Assembly (NCBI RefSeq): GCF_004153195.1 | Contig: NZ_SEMC01000018.1 | Coordinates: 1-48,851 of the forward strand | Direction of reading: 5' to 3' | Source: Sporolactobacillus sp. THM19-2 | GTDB taxonomy: Bacteria; Bacillota; Bacilli; Bacillales; Sporolactobacillaceae | Length of the DNA: 48,851 nucleotides | Part shown: in pieces, positions 40,108 to 48,404 of the stretch | Numbering within the stretch: the first letter of the stretch is position 1 | How the letters are laid out: the number at the start of each line of letters is the position of its first letter | Translations under genes and position numbers: made by a program | Notes under the pieces: generated by a model | What the model was told of the DNA's origin: nothing | The model's input: only the letters and a program-made list of their open reading frames with translations | The model's database searches: none

Positions 40108-41466
40108 ATGTCTTTTGATCTTTTGATTAAAAATGGGAACGTGGTGCTTTCGGACGGTGTTGTGAAAACCAGTATCGGCATCAGCAAGGGGAAAATCGCG
40201 GCCCTCGGTGCACCGGATGCGGAAGCCGGTCAGGTCATTGATGCGGAGGGGATGACCGTACTCCCCGGCATGATCGATGTTCATGTTCATTTTGACGAGC
40301 CCGGCCGTACGGAATGGGAAGGCTTTGAGACAGGTTCATCGATGCTTGCCGCAGGCGGATGCACCACCTTTTTCGATATGCCGCTCAACGGTATTCCGTC
40401 GACTGTCACCCGACCGGCTTTTGAGGAAAAAGTTCGGATCGGCGAAAATGAATCACATGTGGATTTTGCCCTCTGGGGCGGCCTGGTCCCTGACCATGTT
40501 GATGATCTTGAAGGATTAAGCCGCGCCGGTGCCATTGGTTTCAAGGCTTTTATGTCACCTTCAGGCAATCCGGAATTTGAATCGGTTGATGATCTGTCCC
40601 TGCTTGCCGGCATGCGCCGGATCGCCTCGCTCGGCGGCATCCTCGCACTGCACGCTGAAAGTGCTCCGATCGTCACCTTTCTGCAAAAGGAAAAAGAGGC
40701 ACAGGGCCTGACCGGATATGATGATTATGCCGAAAGCCGGCCGCCGGTGGCTGAAGCTGAGGCGGTTTCCCGTGCGTTAATGTTCGGCGAACTGACAGGC
40801 TGCCGGCTGCATTTTGTCCATATCAGTACAGTTGAGGCTGTGGCCTGCATTCAAAGAGCGAAGAAAAAGGGTCAGGATGTTTCCCTGGAAACATGTGCCC
40901 ACTATCTGATGTACAGTCATGAAGATTTTCGCCGGCTGGGTGTCGTGGGAAAATGTGCGCCGCCGCTTCGGTCCGAAGATGAGCGAAAAGGTCTGATTGA
41001 CTGCCTGATTCGCGGAGACTTGGATATGGTCTCCTCCGATCACTCACCCTGTGAGTGGAAAGACAAAGAGCGGGACAATCTGTTTCAGGCATGGGGCGGG
41101 ATCAGCGGCGGACAGTTCACTCTGCTCAGTGTGCTTGAGATCGCCAAAGCCCGTCATCTGCCGCTCACACGTGTCGCCGAATGGACAGCTGGAGCTCCTG
41201 CTGCCCGCTTTGGGCTGAATGACAAGGGACAGATCCGTATAGGTGCCGATGCGGATCTGGCGATAATCAGGCCGGACGCCCCATTCAGGGTCGAGCGCGA
41301 GAAACTCTTTCAGAAAAATAAATTCAGTCTCTATGAGGGACACGAATTTCCTTCCTCTGTCGCTGCCACGATCAACCGCGGCCGGGTTGTCTTCCGAAAC
41401 GGTAAGATCAGTCAGGCGGCAAAGGGCCGGTGGATTCGGCCGTCTGTGCTGCACCCTGTCAGGTAA
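40108..41466 (+). CDS. allB: allantoinase
   Basis: This cyclic amidohydrolase opens allantoin to allantoate. The 452-residue protein has the metal site His59-X-His61 (MIDVHVHFDEPGRTEWEG), the probable carboxylated Lys in AIGFKAFMSPSGNPEFE, His in LALHAESAP and HFVHIST, and Asp in SSDHSPCEWKD. The DEPGRTEWEGF form is specific to allantoinases over dihydropyrimidinases. ATG has AAGGAGGT seven bases before it, a very strong site; the frame is open eleven codons upstream without one. It is the last gene of the operon and is followed by a strong terminator. Confidence 0.93.
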   Translation: MSFDLLIKNGNVVLSDGVVKTSIGISKGKIAALGAPDAEAGQVIDAEGMTVLPGMIDVHVHFDEPGRTEWEGFETGSSMLAAGGCTTFFDMPLNGIPSTVTRPAFEEKVRIGENESHVDFALWGGLVPDHVDDLEGLSRAGAIGFKAFMSPSGNPEFESVDDLSLLAGMRRIASLGGILALHAESAPIVTFLQKEKEAQGLTGYDDYAESRPPVAEAEAVSRALMFGELTGCRLHFVHISTVEAVACIQRAKKKGQDVSLETCAHYLMYSHEDFRRLGVVGKCAPPLRSEDERKGLIDCLIRGDLDMVSSDHSPCEWKDKERDNLFQAWGGISGGQFTLLSVLEIAKARHLPLTRVAEWTAGAPAARFGLNDKGQIRIGADADLAIIRPDAPFRVEREKLFQKNKFSLYEGHEFPSSVAATINRGRVVFRNGKISQAAKGRWIRPSVLHPVR

Positions 41467-41554
41467 CCAAAAATCAGACCTGGTTTCGGGAAAATGTCCT
41501 GGATCATGACGGAGTAAAAATGAACTATCATCATCTCGTAAAGTCAATGAATGG

Positions 41555-41585
41555 AGTCCTGGTCGCCAAGGTCAGGACTTTTTTG
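41555..41585 (+). terminator. terminator after allB
   Basis: AGTCCTG pairs with CAGGACT across GTCGCCAAGGT, then six or more T. It ends the allC-pucG-allB operon. Confidence 0.8.
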
Positions 41586-41790
41586 TTAGATAAATTTACA
41601 CAGATACGTCGTATTTAGTTAATATGTTGTAAAGGCGGGCAGCACATTGGAATGGGGGAGGGTACGCAGTGAAAATGTGACAACTCAGGCACAGGCTTCT
41701 CCATTGGACCGTTGATTAAGGGAAGAGTCGGCCTGCACGACCCGGTGATAGCTGCACAGTTCCCGGGGCGCAGAGATCTGCCTGAAGGAG
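41586..41790. other. non-coding stretch before repeat array 2
   Basis: About 200 bases without a gene, a hairpin of note or a promoter that I can identify. The stretch runs directly into the repeat array. Confidence 0.4.
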
Positions 41791-42068
41791 ATATATCAGC
41801 CAAGTTCCGGATATATCAGCCGACTCTTGGATTTTATCAGCCGCTTCTGACCCTATTTCAGCCGACTTTCGGTTTATATCAGCGGCTCCAGAAATATATC
41901 AGCCAGGCACGGATTTATCAGCCGCTTCTGAGCATATTTCAGCCGCCTTTCAGGATTTATCAGCGGCTCCAGAAATATATCAGCCGGGTTCCGGATATAT
42001 CAGCCGACCCAGAACATATTTCAGCCGCAATCCGGATTATATCAGCCGCTCCGTAAATATTTCAGCCA
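41791..42068. repeat. 20/21-bp-period TCAGC repeat array 2
   Basis: Fourteen TCAGC cores start at 41796, 41816, 41837, 41858, 41879, 41899, 41918, 41939, 41960, 41980, 42000, 42021, 42042 and 42062. They have the form (A/T)TAT(A/T)TCAGCCG. Steps are 20 or 21 bp with one of 19. The unit TCAGCCGGGTTCCGGATATA here is nearly the same as TCAGCGGGGTTCCCGGATAA in array 1, so the two arrays belong to one family. A second-order repeat of about 81 bp (four units) is visible: 41837 to 41918 and 41879 to 41960. The array lies between convergent genes (allB and the DUF4430 gene), as array 1 does. Confidence 0.92.
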
Positions 42069-42131
42069 GACCGTCGGCTTCAACACCTTTTTTTCAATTA
42101 AAGAAGTTTATTTGTACTGTCCAATTCAAAG

Positions 42132-42167
42132 TCAAAAAAAGAGAGACTGATGAAGTCTCTCTTTTTC
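42132..42167. terminator. bidirectional terminator before the DUF4430 gene
   Basis: AAAAAGAGAGACT and AGTCTCTCTTTTT are perfect complements around GATGA. It ends the minus-strand RNR-ECF-DUF4430 operon and can also stop transcription from the allB side. Confidence 0.85.
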
Positions 42168-42205
42168 CGTTCTATATGATATAACCTCCAGCATATCGAT
42201 GACCG

Positions 42206-42625
42206 CTAAAAATGACTGTAGTGCCAGTTGATTCGGTCATTTTTGTGGACGGTAAACGCGCCGGCACCGACGTCCGGCTGTTTCCCGTTCACTGTAAACA
42301 GCCATCCGGCATTTTTTGCCGCTTTCTTATGATTCAAGCTGGTCACATAAACCATTTTTCCTTTACCGCTGCTGCTCATTTCGATATGCTTTGCTTCAGT
42401 AAACTTTTGCAGTGCTGTAAAAACTGTTTCATCTTCCGATAGTGTGATTTTTCCCTTTTGCACACCTGCATCGGAACCGTCATCAATACTGATGAATACG
42501 GCACTCTTTTCGGCCGGGGGATCCGATACGGTTTTCGGTGCGGTCTTTTGTCCAGTCAGAAATCCGGCTCCAAATAAAAGAAGGGCGGCAATAAGATAGA
42601 TAATGATCCGATAGAATGATTTCAC
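42206..42625 (-). CDS. membrane-anchored DUF4430 protein (transcobalamin-like domain)
   Basis: The 139-residue protein has an N-terminal membrane anchor (IIIYLIAALLLFGAGFLTG, residues 7-25) and a short linker. An extracytoplasmic domain of about 90 residues ends in GWLFTVNGKQPDVGAGAFTVHKNDRINWHY. The VNGK...GAGxYxVxxGDxIxW pattern is that of DUF4430, which resembles the C-terminal domain of cobalamin carriers. GTG start follows GGGAGGTG. It is eight bases downstream of an ECF S-component gene and in one operon with a B12-dependent reductase. A role in capturing cobalamin or a related corrinoid at the cell surface is therefore plausible, but inferred. Confidence 0.8.
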   Translation of the reverse strand: MKSFYRIIIYLIAALLLFGAGFLTGQKTAPKTVSDPPAEKSAVFISIDDGSDAGVQKGKITLSEDETVFTALQKFTEAKHIEMSSSGKGKMVYVTSLNHKKAAKNAGWLFTVNGKQPDVGAGAFTVHKNDRINWHYSHF

Positions 42626-42632
42626 AACAACT

Positions 42633-43160
42633 TCACCTCCCAGGATACCTGCCAGACTCGCCGGCTTTTATTTTTTCGGCTTCACGCCTGAATATCCTGA
42701 ACAGAAGAGGTGAAAACAGGCCAAAAATCAGATTTCCTGCCGCATGGAAGCTGTCAAACCACAGGCCGCTGATCCACAGACTGATCACGGTCAGGAGAGA
42801 AGCAGAAAATGCGAAATAGGACAGGGCCATAATGAGGCCAAATAAAAACCCGGAAAGAATCAGCCATAAAAAATAGATCCAGTGCTTCTTCGGAAGCCAT
42901 GCCGACAGCAGGCCGATCAGTCCCCATGCGGCAAGATGAAAGGGGGTCCAGTATCCGAAACCGAGAAACAGATCGGAAACCAGGGCAGTCAGCATGCCTT
43001 CTGCACACCCCATTTTCCAGCCGAAAAACCATCCGGTCAGAATGATAATCAGCGTTGCCGGCTGCGCATTAAAGCCATGAATCATCAGCCGTCCGGCAAC
43101 AGCGGCAGCGGTCAGGAGAGCCAGCAGAGTGATTTTATGAATGTCCGGCATGATGAACAC
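42633..43160 (-). CDS. ECF transporter S component (CbrT-like, probable cobalamin or precursor)
   Basis: The 175-residue protein has about five membrane spans. The N-terminal KITLLALLTAAAVAGRLMI segment and the FFGWKMGCAEGMLTALVSDLFLGFG stretch are typical of S components that dock on a shared EcfAA'T module. No ATPase or T gene is adjacent, so it would use the housekeeping module elsewhere. It begins two bases past the reductase stop codon, probably with a GTG, or an ATG three codons later. No clear ribosome binding site is present, so it is likely made by translational coupling. Its place between a B12-dependent reductase and a transcobalamin-like protein suggests vitamin B12 as substrate. 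Confidence 0.78.
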   Translation of the reverse strand: MFIMPDIHKITLLALLTAAAVAGRLMIHGFNAQPATLIIILTGWFFGWKMGCAEGMLTALVSDLFLGFGYWTPFHLAAWGLIGLLSAWLPKKHWIYFLWLILSGFLFGLIMALSYFAFSASLLTVISLWISGLWFDSFHAAGNLIFGLFSPLLFRIFRREAEKIKAGESGRYPGR

Positions 43161-43162
43161 GA

Positions 43163-45391
43163 TTATTTAATCGGGCAGGCGCCGGTTGCACAGTCACTCT
43201 GGTCAACTAATTCAAGGTCTTTTTCTGACTGATTGCTGTTTAAGGATTGATAGATGGCTTTGACATCACCGGTAATCCCTGACTTGATTTCACGGTATCT
43301 GGCCTTACTGATCGGTTCCTTTGGTGCCTGTGCGAATCCGTGTCCGCTGTAAGGCAGCAGCGAGGTGGACTTGCAGGCTTTCCGGTATTGGCGGAGCAGT
43401 CCGGCAATCTTCCCGGCTTCATCTTTGTGGAACGTAATGGTGCAGCTGACCGAGTTATCAGCCCAGTACGTCTGAAGAAAAAGCTGAGTCGCAAACTGTT
43501 CGCTAATTGATACATCATTGGCGGAGACGAACCGATCATATTCAGCACCGCCGGCTTTGACCGGGAATTCGGCAACCATGGTATTTTCAGAGTAGACGTC
43601 TTTTTCAACCTTGTAGCCGGCTTCGCGCAGTGCAGGCAGCAGAGGGTCACTGTCCTGGAAACGAATACGCTGAATCAGATATTTATCGAAACTGAAGTGC
43701 ATGCCTTCAGAAATCCCGGCGAGCTTGGAAACCGTTCCGGAAGGTTTGACGGTTGTATGCTTGATAGACGGCCGGCAGCTGAGTTCTTCTGAATAGGCCT
43801 GATCAGCAGCGACGGTGGACTGGTAAAAGGCGTCAAAAATCCGGGCGGCTTCTCTGTTAAAGACCGGTTTCCGGTAAGTCTCTCCGGTTTCCGGATCACG
43901 GATGTTTCTGAACCCGGTCACCAGACGTTCACCGAAACGCTTCAGGACCCAATCCTGAATACCACTCATTGATATACCGATTCGGCGATTCTTCCGGATG
44001 ATCGCTCGGGAGCAGGCCCAGTCATAGTGTGAGAAGGTGACGCGTTTTGCATAGCGGACGGCAAGATGAAGCACCTCATCCATTGCCCAGCCCTGGTGTT
44101 CTGCAATTTCCGGAAAGACTTCAAACAGATTGCAGGGTTCTCCGTTACAGAGCGAGATTTCCCCGCACGGATTGGTTCCTTCAGCCTCGCCGTCAATCCC
44201 GGGCTGCCGGCCGTCCACCAGCCGTCCGTAGTTACGGATCATATCCATATTCACGACGCCCGGCTCGCCATTATCGGCGATGGCACGCGCAACCTTGCTG
44301 TAATGGGTGAATTCAGGCGTGACGAGGACACTGTTATTGGATGCCCAGCGGTGATCCATTAATTGTTTCTGATCCTGTTTCATGGTGATGAAGTCCTGAT
44401 CATCCGGATCGCCGAGGGCAATTTCGGCGCTTCTGCGGACGTTACCGGCAACGACATTTTTACCGATTAAGTTACAGATATCTGTGCAGTCAACGGAGGT
44501 GAGCGGTCTGCCGCAGGCCTGATTCAGCACCTGGTTGACGGCGCCAAGCATCTCAATAAACGGCACCGGTCCGGCGGCTACCCCACCGAATCCATGTATT
44601 CTTTTCCCTTTTTCACGAATTTTGCTGACGTCGATGGCCAGATGACCACCGTTTTTTATGATCGATGAGAAGTGGGCGTCAATGAGCAGGGCACAGGACT
44701 CTACCCAGCCTTCGCGGGTATCCGGTGTCTGATAAGTCATCACGGCTGAAGAATCGTGATGCTTTTTCCAGTCCTCGGCATCCACGGCCCCGGCCTCAAC
44801 CGCTGCTGCGTAATCTCCGTTCTTTTTACTGATTAAGATATCCAGATCCACCTGGCGATCTGCCGGCGGGATCTGGCTGATGTTTTTCCGGGAAACGGAG
44901 AATCCGACACCGCCGCCCTTCATCAGTTCATCAAAAAGGAAGGAGAAGGGCATCGAAACTGCCGGCTGGTCTTTTTTCAGATAGAAGGGCACGATATGGC
45001 TGTCCCCATATGCCTGCGGCCGTATCGCAATGAACCAGCAGTTATTCAGCGCATCGCCGACCCGCTTCTGGTAGTCTGTACCGGAAATCCACAGGTTACG
45101 CCCGGATGGCGTTGAGGCCAGACCGTAAATCAGTTTAAACAGGTGCTCTGCTTCCTGATTGAGCACGCGTACGGTATCGGGTGTTGCTGTCCCGTTCTGC
45201 AGACGCGGATCGAGATTGATGTTGCCTTCAACCACACGCTTTACCGTTTCGTCCCATTCTTCAAACCGGTTCAGCCGGTCAATCCAGCGCGCATAGGTCC
45301 TTTTATACGTGACCCATCCGAGTTCTCCCCAGTGCGGATGAACGGTTGATTTTATTTTCCTGATATAGTCGTCAGATAATTTAATGTTCAT
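43163..45391 (-). CDS. rtpR: adenosylcobalamin-dependent ribonucleoside-triphosphate reductase (class II, monomeric)
   Basis: This 742-residue reductase makes dNTPs from NTPs using coenzyme B12. The size and sequence match the Lactobacillus leichmannii-type monomeric enzyme (about 740). The radical/active-site segment is GTNPCGEISLCNGEPCNLFEVFP. A PSGTVSKLAGISEGMHF loop follows, and the C-terminal redox pair is CATGACPIK. ATG has GGAGGT eight bases upstream. It heads an operon with the S component and the DUF4430 protein. A short leader of less than 40 bases leaves no room for a cobalamin riboswitch. Being B12-dependent, it works with or without oxygen. Confidence 0.95.
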   Translation of the reverse strand: MNIKLSDDYIRKIKSTVHPHWGELGWVTYKRTYARWIDRLNRFEEWDETVKRVVEGNINLDPRLQNGTATPDTVRVLNQEAEHLFKLIYGLASTPSGRNLWISGTDYQKRVGDALNNCWFIAIRPQAYGDSHIVPFYLKKDQPAVSMPFSFLFDELMKGGGVGFSVSRKNISQIPPADRQVDLDILISKKNGDYAAAVEAGAVDAEDWKKHHDSSAVMTYQTPDTREGWVESCALLIDAHFSSIIKNGGHLAIDVSKIREKGKRIHGFGGVAAGPVPFIEMLGAVNQVLNQACGRPLTSVDCTDICNLIGKNVVAGNVRRSAEIALGDPDDQDFITMKQDQKQLMDHRWASNNSVLVTPEFTHYSKVARAIADNGEPGVVNMDMIRNYGRLVDGRQPGIDGEAEGTNPCGEISLCNGEPCNLFEVFPEIAEHQGWAMDEVLHLAVRYAKRVTFSHYDWACSRAIIRKNRRIGISMSGIQDWVLKRFGERLVTGFRNIRDPETGETYRKPVFNREAARIFDAFYQSTVAADQAYSEELSCRPSIKHTTVKPSGTVSKLAGISEGMHFSFDKYLIQRIRFQDSDPLLPALREAGYKVEKDVYSENTMVAEFPVKAGGAEYDRFVSANDVSISEQFATQLFLQTYWADNSVSCTITFHKDEAGKIAGLLRQYRKACKSTSLLPYSGHGFAQAPKEPISKARYREIKSGITGDVKAIYQSLNSNQSEKDLELVDQSDCATGACPIK

Positions 45392-45418
45392 AAACGGATA
45401 CCTCCAGTAAGTTACCTG

Positions 45419-45449
45419 ATTATAATACCATATATTGTGCCGTAGTCAA
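45419..45449 (-). promoter_or_regulatory. promoter of the rtpR operon
   Basis: On the minus strand TTGACT (45444-45449) is followed after 16 bp by TATTAT with an upstream TGG (extended -10), or after 19 bp by TATAAT (45419-45424). The start codon is close behind. Confidence 0.6.
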
Positions 45450-45657
45450 AGGAGTGATCTATATGTGGTATCACGACGGCTCGGACGAAAAATGGCTCTG
45501 CAGCGCAGATTTGGGGGGACAGGCAGCAGAATTCGTAAGAAGGAATTTTTTTGTGTCATGCAATCTTCAATTTTAACGGATTGATACGGCCGCCCGGAGT
45601 CAGAACGGTGCGCCCAATCAGATGTCCTCTTTCTGGCTTGAAGCAGATTCTGCAGCA

Positions 45658-45763
45658 GGACGCGCCGAAAATGGGGGGCGACGATTGTCCGGGAATGCCC
45701 GGCCCATACCTTTGAACAGTTCAAAGCACGCCGAAAACAGGCGCGATGATGGTCGCCCCGTCC
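45658..45763. other. multi-hairpin palindromic element, possible structured RNA
   Basis: GGGGCGAC at 45675-45682 pairs perfectly with GTCGCCCC at 45752-45759, and GGAC/GTCC extend it outside. Three perfect hairpins lie inside: CCGGG/CCCGG (45689-45702), CTTTGAA/TTCAAAG (45710-45726) and CGCC/GGCG (45729-45743). The result is a four-way junction. A further hairpin ATCTGC/GCAGAT lies at 45791-45810. This fills much of the 400-bp gap between rtpR and manA, which has no gene. Orientation is not clear. Confidence 0.4.
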
Positions 45764-45845
45764 GCGCCTGATCAGACGCACTAGAGAGTGATCTGCAGTC
45801 TTCAGCAGATTGTCAGGAATTCCCCCTTATTCTGTGACCGGTCAT

Positions 45846-45853
45846 GGTATAAT
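45846..45853 (+). promoter_or_regulatory. extended -10 promoter of manA
   Basis: TGGTATAAT gives a perfect -10 with the extended TG-type element; the -35 region is poor (CCTTAT). The start codon is 72 bp downstream. Confidence 0.45.
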
Positions 45854-45924
45854 AACAACTGGACAGAAGCCGCCGGATCATGGCGGCAATCAACAGACGG
45901 AACTTAGTGGAAGAAGGCACTTCT

Positions 45925-46881
45925 ATGGATAAGACACCTCTTTTTTTACAACCTGCCCTTCATGAAAAAATCTGGGGCGGAACAAAACTTCGCGATGTTT
46001 TTGGTTACGACATTCCAAGTGAGACGACGGGCGAGTGCTGGGGCATTTCTGCGCACCCGAACGGACCGGCCGTGATTAAAAACGGACCGCTTGCCGGCCG
46101 GACACTCGCTGAAGCGTGGAAGGATCACCGCGAACTTTTCGATCAATATAAAGGTGATGCTTTCCCGCTCCTGACGAAGATTCTTGATGCCCGGACCGAT
46201 CTGTCGGTTCAGGTGCATCCCGATGATGCTTATGCGCAGCAGCATGAGCATGTGCCGTTCGGTAAGACGGAATGCTGGTACGTTATCGACTGTGATGAAG
46301 GCTCAGAGATTGTCTATGGTCATACCGCACCGACGAGGGAAGCCTTTCGTCAGGCCGTGGAGGAGAAAAAATGGGACACGCTGCTCCGGCGCGTGAAGGT
46401 CAAGCCGGGCGACTTTTTCTATGTGCCGAGTGGAACGATTCACGCCATCTGCGGCGGCTGCCTGATTCTTGAGACGCAGCAGAGCTCGGACACGACTTAC
46501 CGCGTTTATGATTATGATCGCCCGGGAAAAGACGGAAAGCCGCGTGAACTGCACATCAGACAGTCCATTGACTGTGCGAACTGTCCCCATGTCGATCCGG
46601 AGCTAACCTATCATGTCCGTCAGAAAGCGCAGGCAAAATTTACCGAACTGCTCCGTGAAAAACTGTTTACGGTATCGCACTGGGACATTCGCGGTCAGTC
46701 CGGGCCGATTAAGAAAAACTGGCCATTCCTTCTGATCAGTGTGCTGGACGGAAATGGCGAACTCATCATTGATGAGACAAAATATACCTTGACAAAAGGC
46801 GATCATCTGGTGGTCCCGTCAACCGTCGAAGCGATATCGTTTACCGGCAGGCTCGACCTGATCGTCTCCAACCCGGTTTGA
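45925..46881 (+). CDS. manA: mannose-6-phosphate isomerase, class I
   Basis: This zinc enzyme interconverts mannose-6-phosphate and fructose-6-phosphate. The 318-residue cupin protein has LSVQVHPDDAYAQQHE and GKTECWYVIDCDEG (zinc-binding Gln/His and Glu), YVPSGTIHAICGG and LETQQSSDTTYRVYDYDR; all are diagnostic for the short Bacillus-type ManA. The ATG at 45925 has GAAGAAGG seven bases upstream; the frame is open 15 codons further back without a site. A kinase-like fragment starts two bases after the stop. With manC at 3843 it could feed GDP-mannose synthesis; it could equally serve mannose use. Confidence 0.93.
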   Translation: MDKTPLFLQPALHEKIWGGTKLRDVFGYDIPSETTGECWGISAHPNGPAVIKNGPLAGRTLAEAWKDHRELFDQYKGDAFPLLTKILDARTDLSVQVHPDDAYAQQHEHVPFGKTECWYVIDCDEGSEIVYGHTAPTREAFRQAVEEKKWDTLLRRVKVKPGDFFYVPSGTIHAICGGCLILETQQSSDTTYRVYDYDRPGKDGKPRELHIRQSIDCANCPHVDPELTYHVRQKAQAKFTELLREKLFTVSHWDIRGQSGPIKKNWPFLLISVLDGNGELIIDETKYTLTKGDHLVVPSTVEAISFTGRLDLIVSNPV

Positions 46882-46882
46882 G

Positions 46883-47350
46883 ATGCGGCGCAGACGGTTC
46901 AGGCATGTGCCGACGATCACGCTTATCGGAAACCCGGCTGTGGAACGGGCAGGCTATCTTGAAGAGAGCGGAACGATGGCGGCACCCGTTTCAGATCCTG
47001 CGACGGGCAGAAGGGGGTCCGTCTCTGTCCTGAGACGTCCTGCCTTCCGGCTGATCCTGGTTCGTGGCGGGGATCGCGGCGCAGATCAGGCGGATATACG
47101 TGCGGCTGAAAAAATAATCGCCAGAAGCAAACTGATTTTACTGATGCATGATGTGACGGTGGGTGCCGTGATGCGCATAGCAGATCTGGCAAAAAAACAT
47201 CAGATAAAGGTCGTCATTGATCCCGTTCCCTCCATGGCTCTCTCTGAAAAAATACGCAGAGCTATTCAGATGCTCCCGAAAGCGGGAAATAACAGAAAAC
47301 GGTCCATCGGGAAAAAGTGGCGCAGAAGGAAACTGAAAACGGTAAAATGA
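46883..47350 (+). pseudogene. truncated PfkB/ribokinase-like fragment
   Basis: The 155-residue reading frame matches only the middle of a PfkB-family sugar kinase. The pattern is LVRGGDRGADQADIRAAEKIIARSKLILL, then a nucleoside-type helix, then HQIKVVIDPVP. That corresponds to the ribokinase segment where bound substrate is covered by the central sheet. The N-terminal GxG substrate region and the C-terminal catalytic Asp (GAGD motif) and ATP site are missing. The tail is very basic (KKWRRRKLK). It starts right behind manA without a good ribosome binding site. It is most likely a remnant without kinase activity. Confidence 0.55.
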
Positions 47351-47380
47351 AAGCGGACCCCGGAGAGGATCCGCTTTTAC
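47350..47380. terminator. bidirectional terminator
   Basis: AAAGCGGA and TCCGCTTT pair with a further CC/GG step inside, with T-run and A-run on the two sides. It separates the manA unit from the convergent dehydrogenase gene. Confidence 0.75.
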
Positions 47381-47408
47381 ATATCATATGTTCGCGAAAA
47401 AAGCTGTG

Positions 47409-48269
47409 TTATTTTTTCAACAGCGAGTAAATCGCGGCAAAGTCGTACTCCCCTTTACCCTGCTGTTTGATCAGCCCGTACAGAGCTTTCACAAAATTGG
47501 AGAGCGGCAGGGCAAAGTTGTGGGCGTAGGCTTCCTCAGAAGCCAGCTCCATATCTTTATAGATGCTGCTGACCTTGAAATCCGCCTGATCAAAATCTTC
47601 CTTGAGAAACTTCGGCTCTTTGAACTGAAGGACAGGAGCGCAGGTCGGACCGGTAAACAGCGACTCAATGAGGCCTTTTTTATCCAGACCCAGACTTTCC
47701 CCGAAGGCAACAGCTTCCGAGAAGGCGGCGATGGCCTGCCCGAGCATCAGGTTATTGACCAGTTTCATCGCGGTTCCGCTTCCGCTCTTCCCTTTATACT
47801 GTACGGCTTTACCCATGATATCCAGGAGCGGGCGTACCTTTTCCAGCTCTTTTTCTTCACCGCCGACAAAGAAGACCAGTTCGCCCTTCTCAGCCGGTCC
47901 GGTCGAACCGGCAACCGGTGCATCAAGAAAATGAACGCCCTTTTCGGCAGCGGCCTGCGCAAGTTTTACCGAAGTCGCCGGGTTGATCGTACTGCTGTCG
48001 ACCCAGATGCTGCCCGGCTTCAGTCCGTTCAGCAATCCGTCATTACCGAAGGCGACCGCTTCAACGGCCTGCGGATTGGCCAGCATCGAGAAGACGACAT
48101 CCGCCTGAGCCCCGACTTCACGCGGAGTGTTCGCCCATTTTGCTCCGTGAGCAACCAGGGCGTCGGCTTTCGCCTTTGTCCGGTTGTACACAACGAGCGC
48201 TTTACCTGCATTCTGGAGACGGGCGGCCATCCGACTGCCCATGATACCGATTCCGATAAATCCTATCAT
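47409..48269 (-). CDS. 3-hydroxyisobutyrate dehydrogenase-family oxidoreductase (GlxR/GarR-like)
   Basis: This 286-residue NAD(P)-dependent beta-hydroxyacid dehydrogenase has MIGFIGIGIMGSRMAARL as the nucleotide-binding start. WVDSSTINPATSV and FLDAPVAGSTGPAEKGELVFFVGG are the substrate region, and Lys in GSGTAMKLVNNLML is the catalytic lysine. NRTKAK after strand 2 suggests NADP preference. ATG follows AAAAGGAGAG. A tartronate-semialdehyde reductase role would link it to glyoxylate from purine breakdown. It lies 6 kb from that island with other genes between, so this is only a possibility. It stands as a single gene. Confidence 0.87.
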   Translation of the reverse strand: MIGFIGIGIMGSRMAARLQNAGKALVVYNRTKAKADALVAHGAKWANTPREVGAQADVVFSMLANPQAVEAVAFGNDGLLNGLKPGSIWVDSSTINPATSVKLAQAAAEKGVHFLDAPVAGSTGPAEKGELVFFVGGEEKELEKVRPLLDIMGKAVQYKGKSGSGTAMKLVNNLMLGQAIAAFSEAVAFGESLGLDKKGLIESLFTGPTCAPVLQFKEPKFLKEDFDQADFKVSSIYKDMELASEEAYAHNFALPLSNFVKALYGLIKQQGKGEYDFAAIYSLLKK

Positions 48270-48353
48270 TTATGCTCTCTCCTTTTCAAGAATCATCCAT
48301 CGATAGCATAGCACAGAGATTGGCAGCACTGAAAAGAAATGCCTTGTGAACCT

Positions 48354-48373
48354 CACACGACTTAAGTCGTGTG
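48354..48373. repeat. IS200/IS605 right-end palindrome
   Basis: CACACGACTT and its exact complement form a 20-bp palindrome about 30 bases beyond the tnpB stop codon. This is the position and type of the subterminal hairpin of IS605-family elements. It marks the transposon's right end and probably the end of the guide (omega) RNA. Confidence 0.65.
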
Positions 48374-48404
48374 CTTCTGGGAACATTGCACACTTACCTA
48401 ACGT

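Noticed and set aside
45392-45470. Cobalamin riboswitch before rtpR
   Set aside because: The promoter lies less than 60 bases before the start codon, which leaves no room for such a leader, and no B12-box is visible.
45446-45781. 111-codon minus-strand frame between rtpR and manA
   Set aside because: Its composition is rich in Arg and Cys with no recognisable pattern, and the region folds into perfect palindromes, so it is more likely non-coding.
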